From the NCBI RefSeq assembly GCF_026967805.1, contig NZ_JAPVBG010000002.1, forward strand, positions 766,190 through 830,189: DNA of 64,000 nucleotides, written 5' to 3'. Shown here piece after piece: positions 25,487 to 37,230 of the stretch; the stretch's first letter is position 1, and every line of letters begins with the position of its first letter. The translations under genes and the position numbers were made by a program. The notes beneath the pieces were generated by a model that made no database searches, was not told the origin of the DNA, and worked only from the letters and a program-made list of their open reading frames with translations. This DNA is from Blastococcus sp. VKM Ac-2987. Its GTDB lineage: Bacteria > Actinomycetota > Actinomycetes > Mycobacteriales > Geodermatophilaceae.

Positions 25487-25561
25487 TCCCGGCACCACCC
25501 GAGCACAGCCCGCAATCCCCAGAGCACGCACCACCTGCGTAACCACGAGGAGAGGAACCCA

Positions 25562-26755
<1,194 letters not shown>

Positions 26756-26764
26756 CACCTCGAC

Positions 26765-26794
26765 GGGCGGCGGCCGGGGACCCGGCCGCCGCCC
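26765..26794 (+). terminator. Hairpin between tuf and rpsJ
   Basis: Perfect 14-bp stem (GGGCGGCGGCCGGG, 26765-26778, with 26781-26794) followed by CTTCG. Further small hairpins lie at 26801-26814 and 26810-26825. Probably a terminator or attenuator between str and S10 operons. Confidence 0.6.
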
Positions 26795-26876
26795 TTCGCC
26801 GGGTCCGCGGACCCGCTCGCGGGTCAGCAGACCCACTCGAACTTTCACAACCGATCGGCAGGAGCGAAAACAGGCG

Positions 26877-27182
26877 ATGGCGGGACAGAAGATCCGCATC
26901 CGGCTGAAGGCCTACGACCACGAGGCCATCGACGCATCGGCGCGGCGCATCGTGGAGACGGTGACGAAGACCGGAGCGCGCGTCGTCGGCCCGGTGCCGC
27001 TGCCGACGGAGAAGAACGTGTACGCCGTGATCCGGTCTCCGCACAAGTACAAGGACTCCTTCGAGCACTTCGAGATGCGGACCCACAAGCGGCTCATCGA
27101 CATCCTCGACCCGACGCCGAAGACGGTCGACGCGCTCATGCGCATCGACCTGCCGGCCTCGGTCGACGTCAACATCCAGTAA
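26877..27182 (+). CDS. rpsJ: 30S ribosomal protein S10
   Basis: 101 residues, starts [21 protein letters not shown]10 sits in the 30S head and also binds NusB and NusG in antitermination. ATG at 26877 is fixed by homology; AGGAG lies 14 bases upstream. First gene of the S10 operon; rplC follows after 15 bases. Confidence 0.97.
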   Translation: MAGQKIRIRLKAYDHEAIDASARRIVETVTKTGARVVGPVPLPTEKNVYAVIRSPHKYKDSFEHFEMRTHKRLIDILDPTPKTVDALMRIDLPASVDVNIQ

Positions 27183-27197
27183 GGGCTGTTTCCAGAC

Positions 27198-27863
27198 ATG
27201 GCGAGCACATTTCGCGGTCTCCTCGGCGAGAAGCTGGGGATGACCCAGGTTTTCGACGAGAACAACCGTCTCGTGCCGGTGACCGTCGTCAAGGCGGGCC
27301 CGTGTGTGGTGACCCAGGTGCGCACCCCCGAGGTCGACGGCTACTCCGCCGTCCAGATCGGGTTCGGCGACTTCGACCCGCGCAAGGTGAACCGTCCTGA
27401 GGGCGGGCACTTCACCAAGGCGGGCGTGACGCCGCGGCGGCACCTGGTGGAACTCCGCACCTCGGACGCCGGCAACTACACGGTCGGCCAGGAGCTGACC
27501 ACCGACGTGTTCGACGGCGTGGCCAAGGTCGACGTCATCGGCACCAGCAAGGGCAAGGGCACCGCCGGCGTCATGAAGCGTCACGGCTTCAAGGGCCTCG
27601 GCGCGTCGCACGGTACCCAGCGCAAGCACCGGTCGCCCGGTTCCATCGGTGGCGCGTCCACCCCCGGCCGCGTGTTCAAGGGCCTGAAGATGGCCGGCCG
27701 CATGGGTGCGGTGAAGACGACCACGCTCTCGCTGGTCGTGCACAAGGTCGACGCGGAGCGCGGGCTCATCCTGATCAAGGGTGCGGTCCCCGGTCCCAAG
27801 GGTGGCCTGCTCCTCGTCCGCTCCGCGGTCAAGGGTGGCCCCGTGGGGAGTGACGAGAAGTGA
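27198..27863 (+). CDS. rplC: 50S ribosomal protein L3
   Basis: 221 residues. N-terminal [19 protein letters not shown], then the central loop region [20 protein letters not shown] that reaches the peptidyl-transferase centre. L3 is an early 50S assembly protein. The stop overlaps rplD by GTGA. Confidence 0.97.
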   Translation: MASTFRGLLGEKLGMTQVFDENNRLVPVTVVKAGPCVVTQVRTPEVDGYSAVQIGFGDFDPRKVNRPEGGHFTKAGVTPRRHLVELRTSDAGNYTVGQELTTDVFDGVAKVDVIGTSKGKGTAGVMKRHGFKGLGASHGTQRKHRSPGSIGGASTPGRVFKGLKMAGRMGAVKTTTLSLVVHKVDAERGLILIKGAVPGPKGGLLLVRSAVKGGPVGSDEK

Positions 27864-28636
27864 GCCAGTCCATCGAGACGCGGACCGACCGCCAGGTCGA
27901 CGTCCGCACCCCGGCGGGGGAGACCTCCGGCAGCGTGACGTTGCCCGGTGCGCTCTTCGACGCCAACGCCAACGTCTCGCTGATGCACCAGGTGGTCGTG
28001 GCCCAGCTGGCCGCGGCCCGCCAGGGCACGCACTCCACCAAGACCCGCGGCAAGGTCAGCGGTGGTGGCGCCAAGCCGTACCGCCAGAAGGGCACCGGCC
28101 GCGCCCGCCAGGGCTCGACCCGCGCGCCGCAGTTCGCCGGCGGTGGCACCGTGCACGGCCCGCAGCCGCGCAGCTACGAGCAGAAGACCCCGAAGAAGAT
28201 GAAGGCAGCTGCCCTGCGCGGCGCCCTCTCCGACCGGGCCCGCGAGGGCCGGGTGCACGTGGTCTCCGCGTTCGTCGACGGCGACGCCCCCAAGACACGG
28301 GCGGCGCTGGCCACCCTGCGCGCCGTTACGCAGGCCCCGCGCGTGCTGATCGTCCTGGACCGGGACGACGTCCTGAACTGGGTCAGCCTGCGCAACGTGC
28401 CCGAGGTGCACCTGATCGAGGCCGGCCAGCTCAACACCTACGACGTGCTGGTCGCCGACGAGGTCATCTTCACCGAGGCGGCGCTGGCCGAGTTCGTGGC
28501 CGGGCCGGCCAAGGGCAAGCGTCCGGGCACCGACCTGCCGGACCTCGCCACCTCCGAGATCCCCGGTGGCATCCCGTCCATCGCCCCCGCCGCCGGTGAG
28601 GGCACCGTCGAAGAGACCACCGAGGAGAAGGCATGA
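27860..28636 (+). CDS. rplD: 50S ribosomal protein L4
   Basis: 258 residues, about 50 more than in E. coli; the conserved tunnel loop [20 protein letters not shown] is present, and the C-terminus carries a Glu/Thr-rich tail ([13 protein letters not shown]). L4 lines the exit tunnel and in E. coli regulates the S10 operon. GTG start overlapping the rplC stop; the end overlaps rplW by ATGA. Confidence 0.96.
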   Translation: MSQSIETRTDRQVDVRTPAGETSGSVTLPGALFDANANVSLMHQVVVAQLAAARQGTHSTKTRGKVSGGGAKPYRQKGTGRARQGSTRAPQFAGGGTVHGPQPRSYEQKTPKKMKAAALRGALSDRAREGRVHVVSAFVDGDAPKTRAALATLRAVTQAPRVLIVLDRDDVLNWVSLRNVPEVHLIEAGQLNTYDVLVADEVIFTEAALAEFVAGPAKGKRPGTDLPDLATSEIPGGIPSIAPAAGEGTVEETTEEKA

Positions 28637-28935
28637 GCGTCCGCGACCCCCGGGACGTCCTGCTCGCCCCGGTCATCTCCGAGAAGAGCTACGGCCTCCT
28701 GGACGGCAACCAGTACACGTTCATCGTGCGACCGGACGCCAACAAGACGCAGATCAAGATCGCGGTCGAGCAGATCTTCAAGGTGAAGGTCCTCGGCGTG
28801 AACACGATCAACCGCCAGGGCAAGCGCAAGCGCAGCCGCGGTGCGCAGATGGGCAAGCGCAAGGACACCAAGCGCGCCATCGTCAGCGTGGCTGCCGGCG
28901 ACCGCATCGAGATCTTCGGGGGCCCGGGCGTCTGA
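28633..28935 (+). CDS. rplW: 50S ribosomal protein L23
   Basis: 100 residues; [20 protein letters not shown] at the N-terminus and the RNA-binding basic stretch [20 protein letters not shown]23 sits at the tunnel exit and docks trigger factor and SRP. Start overlaps rplD by ATGA. A 75-base spacer precedes rplB. Confidence 0.97.
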   Translation: MSVRDPRDVLLAPVISEKSYGLLDGNQYTFIVRPDANKTQIKIAVEQIFKVKVLGVNTINRQGKRKRSRGAQMGKRKDTKRAIVSVAAGDRIEIFGGPGV

Positions 28936-29010
28936 GGCGGCCGGGCTCCCCGCCCGCCCCACGACCCCGGATCCACGGACCAGAGATAGAAGACAGGGAC
29001 TGAGTCAGCA

Positions 29011-29844
<834 letters not shown>

Positions 29845-29867
29845 GCGGGTAAAGGAGTCTGACAGAC

Positions 29868-30149
29868 ATGCCACGCAGCCTGAAGAAGGGCCCGTTCGTC
29901 GACGACCACCTGCTCGCCAAGGTGGACGCCCAGAACGAAAAGGGCACCAAGAACGTGATCCGTACCTGGTCACGCCGCTCGACGATCATCCCCGACATGC
30001 TGGGCCACACCCTCGCGGTGCACGACGGCCGCAAGCACGTCCCGGTGTTCGTCACCGAGGCGATGGTCGGGCACAAGCTCGGGGAGTTCGCGCCGACGCG
30101 CACCTTCCGCGGCCACATCAAGGACGACCGCCGCTCGCGGCGGGGCTGA
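29868..30149 (+). CDS. rpsS: 30S ribosomal protein S19
   Basis: 93 residues, standard; [20 protein letters not shown] and the rRNA-binding [19 protein letters not shown]. It forms part of the A-site finger bridge in the 30S head. AAAGGAGTC precedes the ATG. Confidence 0.98.
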   Translation: MPRSLKKGPFVDDHLLAKVDAQNEKGTKNVIRTWSRRSTIIPDMLGHTLAVHDGRKHVPVFVTEAMVGHKLGEFAPTRTFRGHIKDDRRSRRG

Positions 30150-30169
30150 CCAGGTAGAGAGAGATTCAG

Positions 30170-30637
30170 ATGACTTCCCAGTTGGGACAGGAGGCACCGG
30201 TCGCCCGGGCTACGGCCCGCTTCGTCCGCGTGACCCCCATGAAGGCCCGCCGGGTGGTGGACCTGATCCGCTACCTGCCCACGGACGAGGCCCTGGCCCT
30301 GCTGCGGTTCGCGCCGCAGTCGGCCAGTGAGCCGGTCGCCAAGGTCGTCGCCAGCGCGGTGGCCAACGCCGAGCACAACCTGCAGCTGGACCCGGCCGCA
30401 CTCGTGGTCAGCGCGGCCTACGTCGACGAGGGCCCCACGCTCAAGCGGATCCGTCCGCGTGCGCAGGGCCGGGCGTTCCGCATCAACAAGCGGACCAGCC
30501 ACATCACCATCGAGGTGAGCGAGGTGGCCACCAGCGCCGTCCTCGCGCAGAAGTCGCGCAAGGCGCGCCGGGACACCGGTCAGTCCGGCCCGGCCACCCA
30601 GCAGTCCACCAGCAACACGAGGGGAGGGACCCGCTAG
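30170..30637 (+). CDS. rplV: 50S ribosomal protein L22
   Basis: 155 residues. Conserved core [20 protein letters not shown] and the tunnel beta-hairpin [20 protein letters not shown] basic and Ser/Thr/Gln-rich C-terminal tail of about 30 residues ([19 protein letters not shown]) extends beyond the E. coli protein. The stop TAG shares a base with the rpsC GTG. Confidence 0.96.
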   Translation: MTSQLGQEAPVARATARFVRVTPMKARRVVDLIRYLPTDEALALLRFAPQSASEPVAKVVASAVANAEHNLQLDPAALVVSAAYVDEGPTLKRIRPRAQGRAFRINKRTSHITIEVSEVATSAVLAQKSRKARRDTGQSGPATQQSTSNTRGGTR

Positions 30638-31578
30638 TGGGTCAGAAGGTCAACCCGCACGGTTTCCGACTCGGGATCACCACCGACTACAAGTCCCGGT
30701 GGTACGCGGACAAGCTGTACAAGGACTACGTCAAGGAAGACGTCGCGATCCGCAAGCTCATGTCCAAGGGCATGGAGCGGGCCGGCATCTCGAAGGTGGA
30801 GATCGAGCGCACCCGTGACCGGGTCCGCGTCGACATCCACACCGCCCGCCCGGGCATCGTCATCGGCCGCCGCGGCGCCGAGGCCGACCGCATCCGCGGC
30901 GAGCTCGAGAAGCTCACCGGCAAGCAGGTGCAGCTGAACATCCTCGAGGTCAAGAACCCCGAGTCCGACGCGCAGCTGGTCGCCCAGGGCGTGGCCGAGC
31001 AGCTGTCCAGCCGGGTCAGCTTCCGCCGTGCCATGCGCAAGGCGATGCAGTCCGCGCAGCGGAGCCCGCAGGTCAAGGGCATCCGGGTGCAGTGCTCGGG
31101 CCGCCTCGGCGGCACGGAGATGAGCCGGTCGGAGTTCTACCGCGAGGGCCGCGTGCCCCTGCACACGCTCCGGGCGAACATCGACTACGGCATCTACGAG
31201 GCCCGCACGACCTTCGGTCGCATCGGCGTCAAGGTGTGGATCTACAAGGGCGACGTCAGCGGCTCGCGCGCCGAGCGGGAGGCCCTCGAGGCCCTCGCCC
31301 AGCGTCAGCAGCGGCGTGAGCGCGCGCAGCGGCCCCAGCGCCGCTCGGGCTCCTCCGGCACCACCGCCGGCGGAACCGAGGCCGGGCGGGCCGCGGTGGA
31401 GTCCTCCACCGGGCCGGTCGCCGACACGACGCCGGCGGCTGCGGAGAGCACCGTCGCGCAGACGTCCGGCGAGTCCGCGACCGAGCAGACCATCGCGCAG
31501 GCCGCGGGTCCCGAGGCCACCGCGGCCGCCGAGACGACCGCTGCCGACAACACGGCGACCGAGAACACGGAGAGCTGA
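30637..31578 (+). CDS. rpsC: 30S ribosomal protein S3
   Basis: 313 residues. KH domain ([20 protein letters not shown]) and C-terminal S3 domain ([20 protein letters not shown]) are complete by about residue 215; a tail of about 90 residues rich in Ala, Thr, Glu and Ser follows, longer than in most actinobacteria and probably disordered. S3 shapes the mRNA entry channel. GTG start overlapping rplV by one base. Confidence 0.96.
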   Translation: MGQKVNPHGFRLGITTDYKSRWYADKLYKDYVKEDVAIRKLMSKGMERAGISKVEIERTRDRVRVDIHTARPGIVIGRRGAEADRIRGELEKLTGKQVQLNILEVKNPESDAQLVAQGVAEQLSSRVSFRRAMRKAMQSAQRSPQVKGIRVQCSGRLGGTEMSRSEFYREGRVPLHTLRANIDYGIYEARTTFGRIGVKVWIYKGDVSGSRAEREALEALAQRQQRRERAQRPQRRSGSSGTTAGGTEAGRAAVESSTGPVADTTPAAAESTVAQTSGESATEQTIAQAAGPEATAAAETTAADNTATENTES

Positions 31579-31581
31579 GCC

Positions 31582-31998
31582 ATGCTCATCCCACGGCGCG
31601 TCAAGCACCGCAAGCAGCACCACCCCAGCCGATCCGGCCGGGCCAAGGGTGGCACCGAGATCAACTTCGGTGAGTTCGCCATCCAGGCCCTCGAGCCGGC
31701 CTACGTGACGAACCGGCAGATCGAGTCGGCGCGTATCGCGATGACCCGGCACATCAAGCGTGGCGGAAAGGTGTGGATCTCGATCTACCCCGACCGTCCG
31801 CTGACCAAGAAGCCCGCCGAGACCCGCATGGGTTCCGGTAAGGGTTCGCCCGAGTGGTGGGTGGCCAACGTCAAGCCCGGCCGCGTGCTGTTCGAGCTGT
31901 CCGGTGTCGCCGAGCCCGTGGCCCGCGAGGCCATGCGCCGCGCGATCCACAAGCTGCCGATGAAGTGCCGCTTCATCACGCGTGAAGGAGAAGTGTGA
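31582..31998 (+). CDS. rplP: 50S ribosomal protein L16
   Basis: 138 residues, standard; [20 protein letters not shown] and [21 protein letters not shown]16 contacts A-site tRNA and is needed for 50S maturation. It follows rpsC after 3 bases, and its TGA overlaps the rpmC ATG (TGATG). Confidence 0.98.
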   Translation: MLIPRRVKHRKQHHPSRSGRAKGGTEINFGEFAIQALEPAYVTNRQIESARIAMTRHIKRGGKVWISIYPDRPLTKKPAETRMGSGKGSPEWWVANVKPGRVLFELSGVAEPVAREAMRRAIHKLPMKCRFITREGEV

Positions 31999-32231
31999 TG
32001 GCCGCCGGTCTGACCGCTCCCGAGCTGCGCGAGCTCTCTGCTGACGAGCTCGCCTCGCGGCTGCGCGAGTCGAAGGAAGAACTGTTCAACCTGCGGTTCC
32101 AGGTGGCCACCGGCCAGCTGGACAACAACCGGCGACTGCAGACCGTCCGCCGCGACATCGCCCGGATCTACACGATCATGCGCGAGCGCGAGCTGGGTCT
32201 CTCGGTCGCCCCGAACGAGGGTGTGGCATGA
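31998..32231 (+). CDS. rpmC: 50S ribosomal protein L29
   Basis: 77 residues; [20 protein letters not shown] and [20 protein letters not shown] are family features. It lies beside L23 at the tunnel exit. The ATG at 31998 is 7 bases after GAAGGAG; a GTG directly before it is a weaker alternative. The stop overlaps rpsQ by ATGA. Confidence 0.96.
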   Translation: MAAGLTAPELRELSADELASRLRESKEELFNLRFQVATGQLDNNRRLQTVRRDIARIYTIMRERELGLSVAPNEGVA

Positions 32232-32530
32232 GCGATCCCCAGACGGTGGGCGCTACGTCGTCCGGTCCCGGCCTGGCCGGCCGTGGCTACCGCAAGGTCC
32301 GTGAGGGCCTCGTCGTCAGCGACAAGATGGAGAAGACCATCGTCGTCGAGGTCGAGGACCGCGTGAAGCACGGCCTGTACGGCAAGGTCATCCGCCGGAC
32401 GAGCAAGCTGAAGGCGCACGACGAGCAGGGCGTCGCCGGCATCGGTGACCGCGTGCAGATCATGGAGACCCGGCCGACGTCGGCCACCAAGCGGTGGCGG
32501 CTGGTCGAGGTCATCGAGAGGGCCAAGTAA
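32228..32530 (+). CDS. rpsQ: 30S ribosomal protein S17
   Basis: 100 residues; the S17 OB-fold starts at [20 protein letters not shown] after a 20-residue N-terminal extension and ends [14 protein letters not shown]. Last gene before a 218-base gap with a 17-bp hairpin, so probably the end of the S10 operon. Confidence 0.96.
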   Translation: MSDPQTVGATSSGPGLAGRGYRKVREGLVVSDKMEKTIVVEVEDRVKHGLYGKVIRRTSKLKAHDEQGVAGIGDRVQIMETRPTSATKRWRLVEVIERAK

Positions 32531-32641
32531 GCCCGTACCGGGCGGCCCTCCGGGGCCGCTGCGGGTAGGAGTACCCTGAACGACTGGCGCGCACCTCGAC
32601 GTTCTGAGGGGGTCGCGCGCCGCATCCCGGTACCCGTGCTT

Positions 32642-32679
32642 CGGACGCACCGGCGGCTGATCAGCCGCCGGTGCGTCCG
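32642..32679 (+). terminator. Strong hairpin between rpsQ and rplN
   Basis: Perfect 17-bp stem (CGGACGCACCGGCGGCT, 32642-32658, with 32663-32679) around GATC. A TACCCT hexamer at 32572-32577 lies before it but has no -35. The hairpin should end S10-operon transcripts, or act as an attenuator before spc genes. Confidence 0.6.
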
Positions 32680-32748
32680 CACGCGAGTACCGGACAGCCG
32701 GTTCACCGTTCCGGCCCGGCTGTCACCACAAGTATTGGGGAGTAGGAC

Positions 32749-33117
32749 GTGATCCAGCAGGAGTCGCGGCTGCGAGTCGCCGACAACACCGGTGCGAAGG
32801 AGATCCTCTGCATCCGGGTTCTCGGTGGCTCCGGGCGACGCTACGCGGGCATCGGTGACGTCATCGTCGGCACCGTGAAGGACGCGCTGCCGGGCGCCGG
32901 CGTCAAGAAGGGCGACGTGGTCAAGGCCGTCATCGTCCGCACGGTGAAGGAGCGCCGTCGTCCGGACGGCTCCTACATCCGCTTCGACGAGAACGCCGCC
33001 GTCATCATCCGCGACAGCGGCGACCCGCGCGGCACGCGCATCTTCGGCCCGGTCGGCCGGGAGCTGCGCGACAAGCGCTTCATGCGGATCATCTCGCTCG
33101 CCCCGGAGGTGTTGTGA
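32749..33117 (+). CDS. rplN: 50S ribosomal protein L14
   Basis: 122 residues, standard; [20 protein letters not shown] and [21 protein letters not shown]14 forms bridges B5/B8 with the 30S and binds RsfS. GTG start at 32749 preceded by GGGGAGTAGGA. First gene of the spc operon. Confidence 0.98.
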   Translation: MIQQESRLRVADNTGAKEILCIRVLGGSGRRYAGIGDVIVGTVKDALPGAGVKKGDVVKAVIVRTVKERRRPDGSYIRFDENAAVIIRDSGDPRGTRIFGPVGRELRDKRFMRIISLAPEVL

Positions 33118-33119
33118 TC

Positions 33120-33467
33120 ATGGCTCAGGCAGCCAGCGGGAAGACCCCGTCGATGAAGGTCAAGAAGGGCGACACCGTCCTCGTGCTGTCCGGCAAGGAC
33201 AAGGGCGCGAAGGGCCGTGTCATCGCCGCCTACCCCAAGCTCCAGAAGGTGCTGGTCGAGGGCGTCGGCCGGGTGAAGAAGCACACCCGCATCAGCTCGA
33301 CGCAGCGCGGCGCCCAGCAGGGCGGGATCGTCACGCAGGAGGCGCCCATCCACGTGAGCAACGTGATGGTGATCGACTCCGAGGACAAGCCGACCCGGGT
33401 CGGCTACCGCAAGGACGAGGAAGGCCGCAACATCCGGGTCTCGCGGCGCACCGGTAAGGACCTCTGA
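33120..33467 (+). CDS. rplX: 50S ribosomal protein L24
   Basis: 115 residues; KOW motif in [20 protein letters not shown] and [18 protein letters not shown]24 nucleates 50S assembly. I chose the ATG at 33120, 10 bases after GGAGG; a GTG at 33114 overlapping the rplN stop is possible but lies only 4 bases from the ribosome-binding site. Confidence 0.95.
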   Translation: MAQAASGKTPSMKVKKGDTVLVLSGKDKGAKGRVIAAYPKLQKVLVEGVGRVKKHTRISSTQRGAQQGGIVTQEAPIHVSNVMVIDSEDKPTRVGYRKDEEGRNIRVSRRTGKDL

Positions 33468-33469
33468 TC

Positions 33470-34054
33470 ATGAGCGCACCCACCCGTGAGCTGCCCCGCA
33501 TGCTCGCCAACTACCGCGAGAACATCGTGCCTGCGCTGCAGGGCGAGTTCGGCTACGAGAACGTCATGCAGATCCCGCGGCTGACGAAGATCGTCGTCAA
33601 CATGGGCGTCGGCGAAGCCACCCGCGACGCGAAGCTGATGGACGGCGCGGTCCGCGACCTCACCGCCATCACCGGGCAGAAGCCGGCCGTCGTCCGGGCC
33701 CGCAAGTCCATCGCCCAGTTCAAGCTGCGCGAGGGCATGCCGATCGGCGCGAAGGTCACCCTCCGCGGCGACCGCATGTGGGAGTTCCTCGACCGCCTGC
33801 TGTCGCTGGCGCTGCCCCGCATCCGTGACTTCCGCGGCCTCAACGCCAAGCAGTTCGACGGTCACGGCAACTACACCTTCGGGCTGAACGAGCAGTCGAT
33901 GTTCCGCGAGATCGACGTCGACAGGATCGACCGGCAGCGCGGCATGGACATCACGCTGGTCACCACCGCCACCACCGACGAGGAGGGTCGCGAGCTGCTC
34001 CGCCAGCTCGGCTTCCCCTTCGCCGGCCAGCCCGTCGTCACGACCGTCCGCTGA
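33470..34054 (+). CDS. rplE: 50S ribosomal protein L5
   Basis: 194 residues; [20 protein letters not shown] and the 5S rRNA/P-site loop [20 protein letters not shown]. It begins 2 bases after rplX stop in the same TGATCATG arrangement as rplN-rplX. L5 holds 5S rRNA in the central protuberance. Confidence 0.97.
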   Translation: MSAPTRELPRMLANYRENIVPALQGEFGYENVMQIPRLTKIVVNMGVGEATRDAKLMDGAVRDLTAITGQKPAVVRARKSIAQFKLREGMPIGAKVTLRGDRMWEFLDRLLSLALPRIRDFRGLNAKQFDGHGNYTFGLNEQSMFREIDVDRIDRQRGMDITLVTTATTDEEGRELLRQLGFPFAGQPVVTTVR

Positions 34055-34073
34055 GTCGGGCAGGAGAGAAGCT

Positions 34074-34259
34074 ATGGCCAAGAAGGCGCTGATCAACAAG
34101 GCGGCCCGCAAGCCGAAGTTCGCGGTCCGCGGGTACACCCGCTGCCAGCGGTGCGGTCGTCCGCACTCGGTCTTCCGCAAGTTCGGCCTGTGCCGGATCT
34201 GCCTGCGGGAGATGGCCCACGCCGGGGAGCTCCCGGGCGTGCGCAAGTCCAGCTGGTAG
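34074..34259 (+). CDS. rpsZ: 30S ribosomal protein S14, zinc-binding short form
   Basis: 61 residues with both zinc pairs, Cys24-x2-Cys27 and Cys40-x2-Cys43, in [20 protein letters not shown]. This is the type Z paralogue that stands at the usual spc position; a longer zinc-free form, if any, would be elsewhere. GGAGAGAAGC precedes the ATG. Confidence 0.97.
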   Translation: MAKKALINKAARKPKFAVRGYTRCQRCGRPHSVFRKFGLCRICLREMAHAGELPGVRKSSW

Positions 34260-34418
34260 CAGAGCAGGACCGGGTCGCTCCCCGCCACGACGCGGGGTCC
34301 GGCGGCCCGGGCGTTCCACCCCCTCACCAACGCACCACCGATCGCCGAGAGGCCCACGCGCCAAGTCCGGGAAGACCCGGCGCATGAGGAACCGCGGTGA
34401 GAGAGGCACCACTACGCC

Positions 34419-34829
34419 ATGACCATGACCGACCCGATCGCAGACATGCTGACGCGTGTGCGGAACGCCAACCAGGCGTACCACGACTCCGCGGTCATGC
34501 CGTCGTCGAAGCTCAAGACGCACATCGCCGAGATCCTCCAGCAGGAGGGCTACATCGCCGGCTGGCGCGTCGACGACACCGACAAGGACGGCAACCCCTT
34601 CAAGCAGCTGGTGATCGACCTGAAGTACGGCCCCAACCGCGAGCGGAGCATCGCCGGGGTCCGGCGGGTCTCGAAGCCCGGTCTGCGGGTGTACGCGAAG
34701 TCCACCGCACTGCCCAAGGTGCTCGGCGGCCTCGGCGTGGCGATCATCTCGACCTCGACCGGGCTGCTGACCGACAAGCAGGCGAACAAGAAGGGCGTGG
34801 GTGGGGAAGTCCTCGCCTACGTCTGGTAA
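34419..34829 (+). CDS. rpsH: 30S ribosomal protein S8
   Basis: 136 residues; [20 protein letters not shown] and C-terminal [21 protein letters not shown]8 binds helix 21 of 16S rRNA and represses the spc operon in E. coli. The ATG at 34419 follows GAGAGAGG; an in-frame ATG at 34425 is equally close to homologues. A 159-base gap separates it from rpsZ; I see nothing definite in that gap. Confidence 0.96.
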   Translation: MTMTDPIADMLTRVRNANQAYHDSAVMPSSKLKTHIAEILQQEGYIAGWRVDDTDKDGNPFKQLVIDLKYGPNRERSIAGVRRVSKPGLRVYAKSTALPKVLGGLGVAIISTSTGLLTDKQANKKGVGGEVLAYVW

Positions 34830-34844
34830 GAGGAGCGAGCAGAG

Positions 34845-35384
34845 ATGTCACGGATCGGACGACTCCCGATCGCGGTGCCCGGTGGTGTCGACGTCGCCAT
34901 CGACGGTCAGACGGTCAGCGTGAAGGGACCCAAGGGCGAGCTTCGCCACACGGTCGCCGCGCCGATCACCGTCGAGCGCGACGAGGACGGCACGCTGCGG
35001 GTGCAGCGCCCCAACGACGAGCGGCAGAACCGCGCCCTCCACGGGCTCTCGCGGACTCTGATCGCCAACATGATCACCGGCGTCACCGAGGGGTACACCA
35101 AGACCCTCGAGATCGTCGGTGTCGGATACCGCGTCCAGGCGCGCGGCTCGGACCTCGAGTTCGCCCTGGGCTTCAGCCACCCCGTGCCGGTGAAGGCCCC
35201 CGAAGGGATCGCCTTCGCCGTCGAGTCGCCGACCCGCCTCCGGGTCAGCGGCATCGACAAGCAGCTGGTCGGTGAGGTCGCGGCCAAGATCCGCAAGATC
35301 CGCAAGCCCGACCCCTACAAGGGCAAGGGTGTGCGGTACCAGGGCGAGGTCGTCAAGCGCAAGGTCGGGAAGACGGGTAAGTGA
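34845..35384 (+). CDS. rplF: 50S ribosomal protein L6
   Basis: 179 residues, standard; [20 protein letters not shown] at the start and [20 protein letters not shown] at the end, binding the sarcin-ricin loop region. The TGA shares a base with the rplR ATG (TGATG). Confidence 0.98.
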   Translation: MSRIGRLPIAVPGGVDVAIDGQTVSVKGPKGELRHTVAAPITVERDEDGTLRVQRPNDERQNRALHGLSRTLIANMITGVTEGYTKTLEIVGVGYRVQARGSDLEFALGFSHPVPVKAPEGIAFAVESPTRLRVSGIDKQLVGEVAAKIRKIRKPDPYKGKGVRYQGEVVKRKVGKTGK

Positions 35385-35791
35385 TGGCTCAGGCAGAGAA
35401 GGCCGCCCGGGTGCACAAGCCCGTCGGCACCGACATCAGCACGGCGCGCCGCGTTTCGCGGCTGCGTCGCCACAACCGGCTGCGCAAGCGGGTCGCGGGC
35501 ACGGCGGAGCGTCCGCGCCTGGCGGTCAAGCGCAGCGCGCGCCACATCCACGTGCAGGTCATCGACGACACCGTCGGCCGCACCGTGGTGAGCGCCTCCA
35601 CGATGGACGCCAGCCTGCGCGGCTCCGAGGGCGACAAGTCCGCCCTCGCCCGTCAGGTGGGTGCCCTGGTGGCCGAGCGCGCGAAGGCCGCCGGCATCTC
35701 GGCGGTCGTCTTCGACCGCGGGGGCAACCGCTACGCCGGGCGCATCGCCGCACTGGCCGACGGTGCCCGCGAGGGTGGGCTGGACTTCTGA
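35384..35791 (+). CDS. rplR: 50S ribosomal protein L18
   Basis: 135 residues with a short N-terminal extension; core [20 protein letters not shown] and [21 protein letters not shown]18 binds 5S rRNA together with L5. The ATG at 35384 overlaps the rplF stop; a GTG just before it is the alternative. Its own stop overlaps the next small ORF by TGATG. Confidence 0.96.
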   Translation: MAQAEKAARVHKPVGTDISTARRVSRLRRHNRLRKRVAGTAERPRLAVKRSARHIHVQVIDDTVGRTVVSASTMDASLRGSEGDKSALARQVGALVAERAKAAGISAVVFDRGGNRYAGRIAALADGAREGGLDF

Positions 35792-35841
35792 TGACCACCC
35801 ACCCCACCAGCACGAGCGAGCAGATCGAGAGGGACGTCTGA
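35791..35841 (+). CDS. 16-codon ORF between rplR and rpsE
   Basis: ATG at 35791 overlaps the rplR stop (TGATG) and the TGA at 35839-35841 overlaps the rpsE ATG (TGATG again). The peptide is [16 protein letters not shown]; its PTSTSEQ resembles the PTSASEE of the small ORFs before nusG and nnr. The GAGAGGGA inside it is the rpsE ribosome-binding site. It would keep ribosomes moving from L18 to S5; function is inferred only from layout. Confidence 0.45.
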   Translation: MTTHPTSTSEQIERDV

Positions 35842-36455
35842 TGCCAGGACCACAGCGACGCGGCGGCGGCGCCGGCGGCGGTAACGACCGCCGCGACCGC
35901 CGTGACGGCGGGCGGGGCCCCGGAGGCGCGCCCGCCGAGAAGAGCAACTACATCGAGCGCGTGGTCGCCATCAACCGCGTGTCCAAGGTCGTCAAGGGTG
36001 GTCGGCGCTTCAGCTTCACCGCCCTGGTGATCGTGGGCGACGGTGACGGCACCGTGGGCGTCGGCTACGGGAAGGCCAAGGAGGTGCCCGCGGCGATCGC
36101 CAAGGGCGTCGAGGAGGCCAAGAAGCACTTCTACAAGGTGCCCCGCATCGCCAGCACCATCCCGCACCCCGTGCAGGGTGAGGCGGCCGCCGGTGTCGTG
36201 CTGCTCAAGCCGGCCAGCCCCGGTACCGGTGTCATCGCCGGTGGCCCGGTGCGTGCCGTGCTCGAGTGCGCCGGGATCCACGACGTGCTCTCCAAGAGCC
36301 TGGGCTCGTCCAACCCGATCAACATCGTGCACGCCACGATGCAGGCCCTGAAGGACCTCGTCCGTCCCGAGGAGATCGCGGCCCGCCGCGGTCTGCCCCT
36401 CGAGGACGTCGCCCCGGCCGCCATGCTGCGCGCCCGTGCGGGTCAGGGGGTCTGA
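35841..36455 (+). CDS. rpsE: 30S ribosomal protein S5
   Basis: 204 residues. After an Arg/Gly-rich N-terminal tail of about 35 residues, the S5 domain runs from [20 protein letters not shown] through [19 protein letters not shown] to [20 protein letters not shown]5 acts in decoding accuracy and mRNA unwinding. ATG at 35841 preceded by GAGAGGGA; longer in-frame extensions upstream overlap rplR and are rejected. Confidence 0.97.
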   Translation: MPGPQRRGGGAGGGNDRRDRRDGGRGPGGAPAEKSNYIERVVAINRVSKVVKGGRRFSFTALVIVGDGDGTVGVGYGKAKEVPAAIAKGVEEAKKHFYKVPRIASTIPHPVQGEAAAGVVLLKPASPGTGVIAGGPVRAVLECAGIHDVLSKSLGSSNPINIVHATMQALKDLVRPEEIAARRGLPLEDVAPAAMLRARAGQGV

Positions 36456-36456
36456 G

Positions 36457-36639
36457 ATGGCACAGCTGAAGGTCACCCAGGTCAAGTCGGCCATCGGCAC
36501 CAAGCCCAACCAGCGCCAGACGCTGCGCTCGCTGGGCCTCAAGCGGATCAACGACTCGGTCGTCCAGGAGGACCGTCCCGAGATCCGCGGGATGGTCGCG
36601 ACGGTGCCCCACCTGGTCACCGTCGAAGAGATCAGCTGA
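36457..36639 (+). CDS. rpmD: 50S ribosomal protein L30
   Basis: 60 residues, standard; [20 protein letters not shown] and [20 protein letters not shown]. It starts 1 base after the rpsE stop. The protein lies on the 50S back near 5S rRNA. Confidence 0.97.
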   Translation: MAQLKVTQVKSAIGTKPNQRQTLRSLGLKRINDSVVQEDRPEIRGMVATVPHLVTVEEIS

Positions 36640-36673
36640 CGCTGGTCCGACGAAGCGCTAGTAGGGACATCTC

Positions 36674-37117
36674 ATGACTCTCAAGGTCCACCACCTGCGT
36701 CCGGCCCGCGGCGCCCACACCGCCAAGACCCGCGTGGGTCGCGGTGAGGGCTCCAAGGGCAAGACCGCCGGGCGCGGCACCAAGGGCACCGGCGCGCGGG
36801 GCACCGTCTCCGCGCGGTTCGAGGGCGGGCAGACCCCGCTGAACATGCGGCTGCCCAAGCTCTCGGGCTTCAAGTCGCCCAACAAGGTCGTCTTCCAGGT
36901 CGTCAACCTCGACCGGATCGCGACGCTGTTCCCGGAGGGCGGGTCCGTCAACCCGGACACCCTGGCCGAGGCCGGCGCCGTGCGGCGCGGTCAGCCGGTC
37001 AAGGTGCTCGGCACCGGCGAGCTCGGCGGCGTCAAGGTCGACGTGCACGCGAACGCCTTCTCGACCTCCGCGGCCGAGAAGATCGCCGCGGCCGGAGGCA
37101 GCACCACCCGCATCTGA
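36674..37117 (+). CDS. rplO: 50S ribosomal protein L15
   Basis: 147 residues; [20 protein letters not shown] and [19 protein letters not shown] late 50S assembly protein. Followed by two hairpins, then secY. Confidence 0.97.
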   Translation: MTLKVHHLRPARGAHTAKTRVGRGEGSKGKTAGRGTKGTGARGTVSARFEGGQTPLNMRLPKLSGFKSPNKVVFQVVNLDRIATLFPEGGSVNPDTLAEAGAVRRGQPVKVLGTGELGGVKVDVHANAFSTSAAEKIAAAGGSTTRI

Positions 37118-37123
37118 CGCCGG

Positions 37124-37161
37124 CGACCCCCGCGACGCGGACAACCGCGCCGCGGGGGTCG
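37124..37161 (+). terminator. Hairpin between rplO and secY
   Basis: CGACCCCCGCG (37124-37134) pairs with 37151-37161; the loop has its own GCG/CGC pairing. A second weaker hairpin (CCCGGTCGCG with CGCGGCCGGG) follows at about 37169-37191, and TAGCCT at 37200-37205 could be a -10 for secY-adk-map. Confidence 0.5.
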
Positions 37162-37230
37162 TCTGCTGCCCGGTCGCGTTCCGCGGCCGGGCTCGTTGCT
37201 AGCCTCACTCGACCGATCAGGGGAGGGCAC

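Noticed and set aside
34260-34418. Second S14 or other small gene between rpsZ and rpsH
   Set aside because: Frames present there are Arg/Pro-rich shadows without homology or ribosome-binding site.
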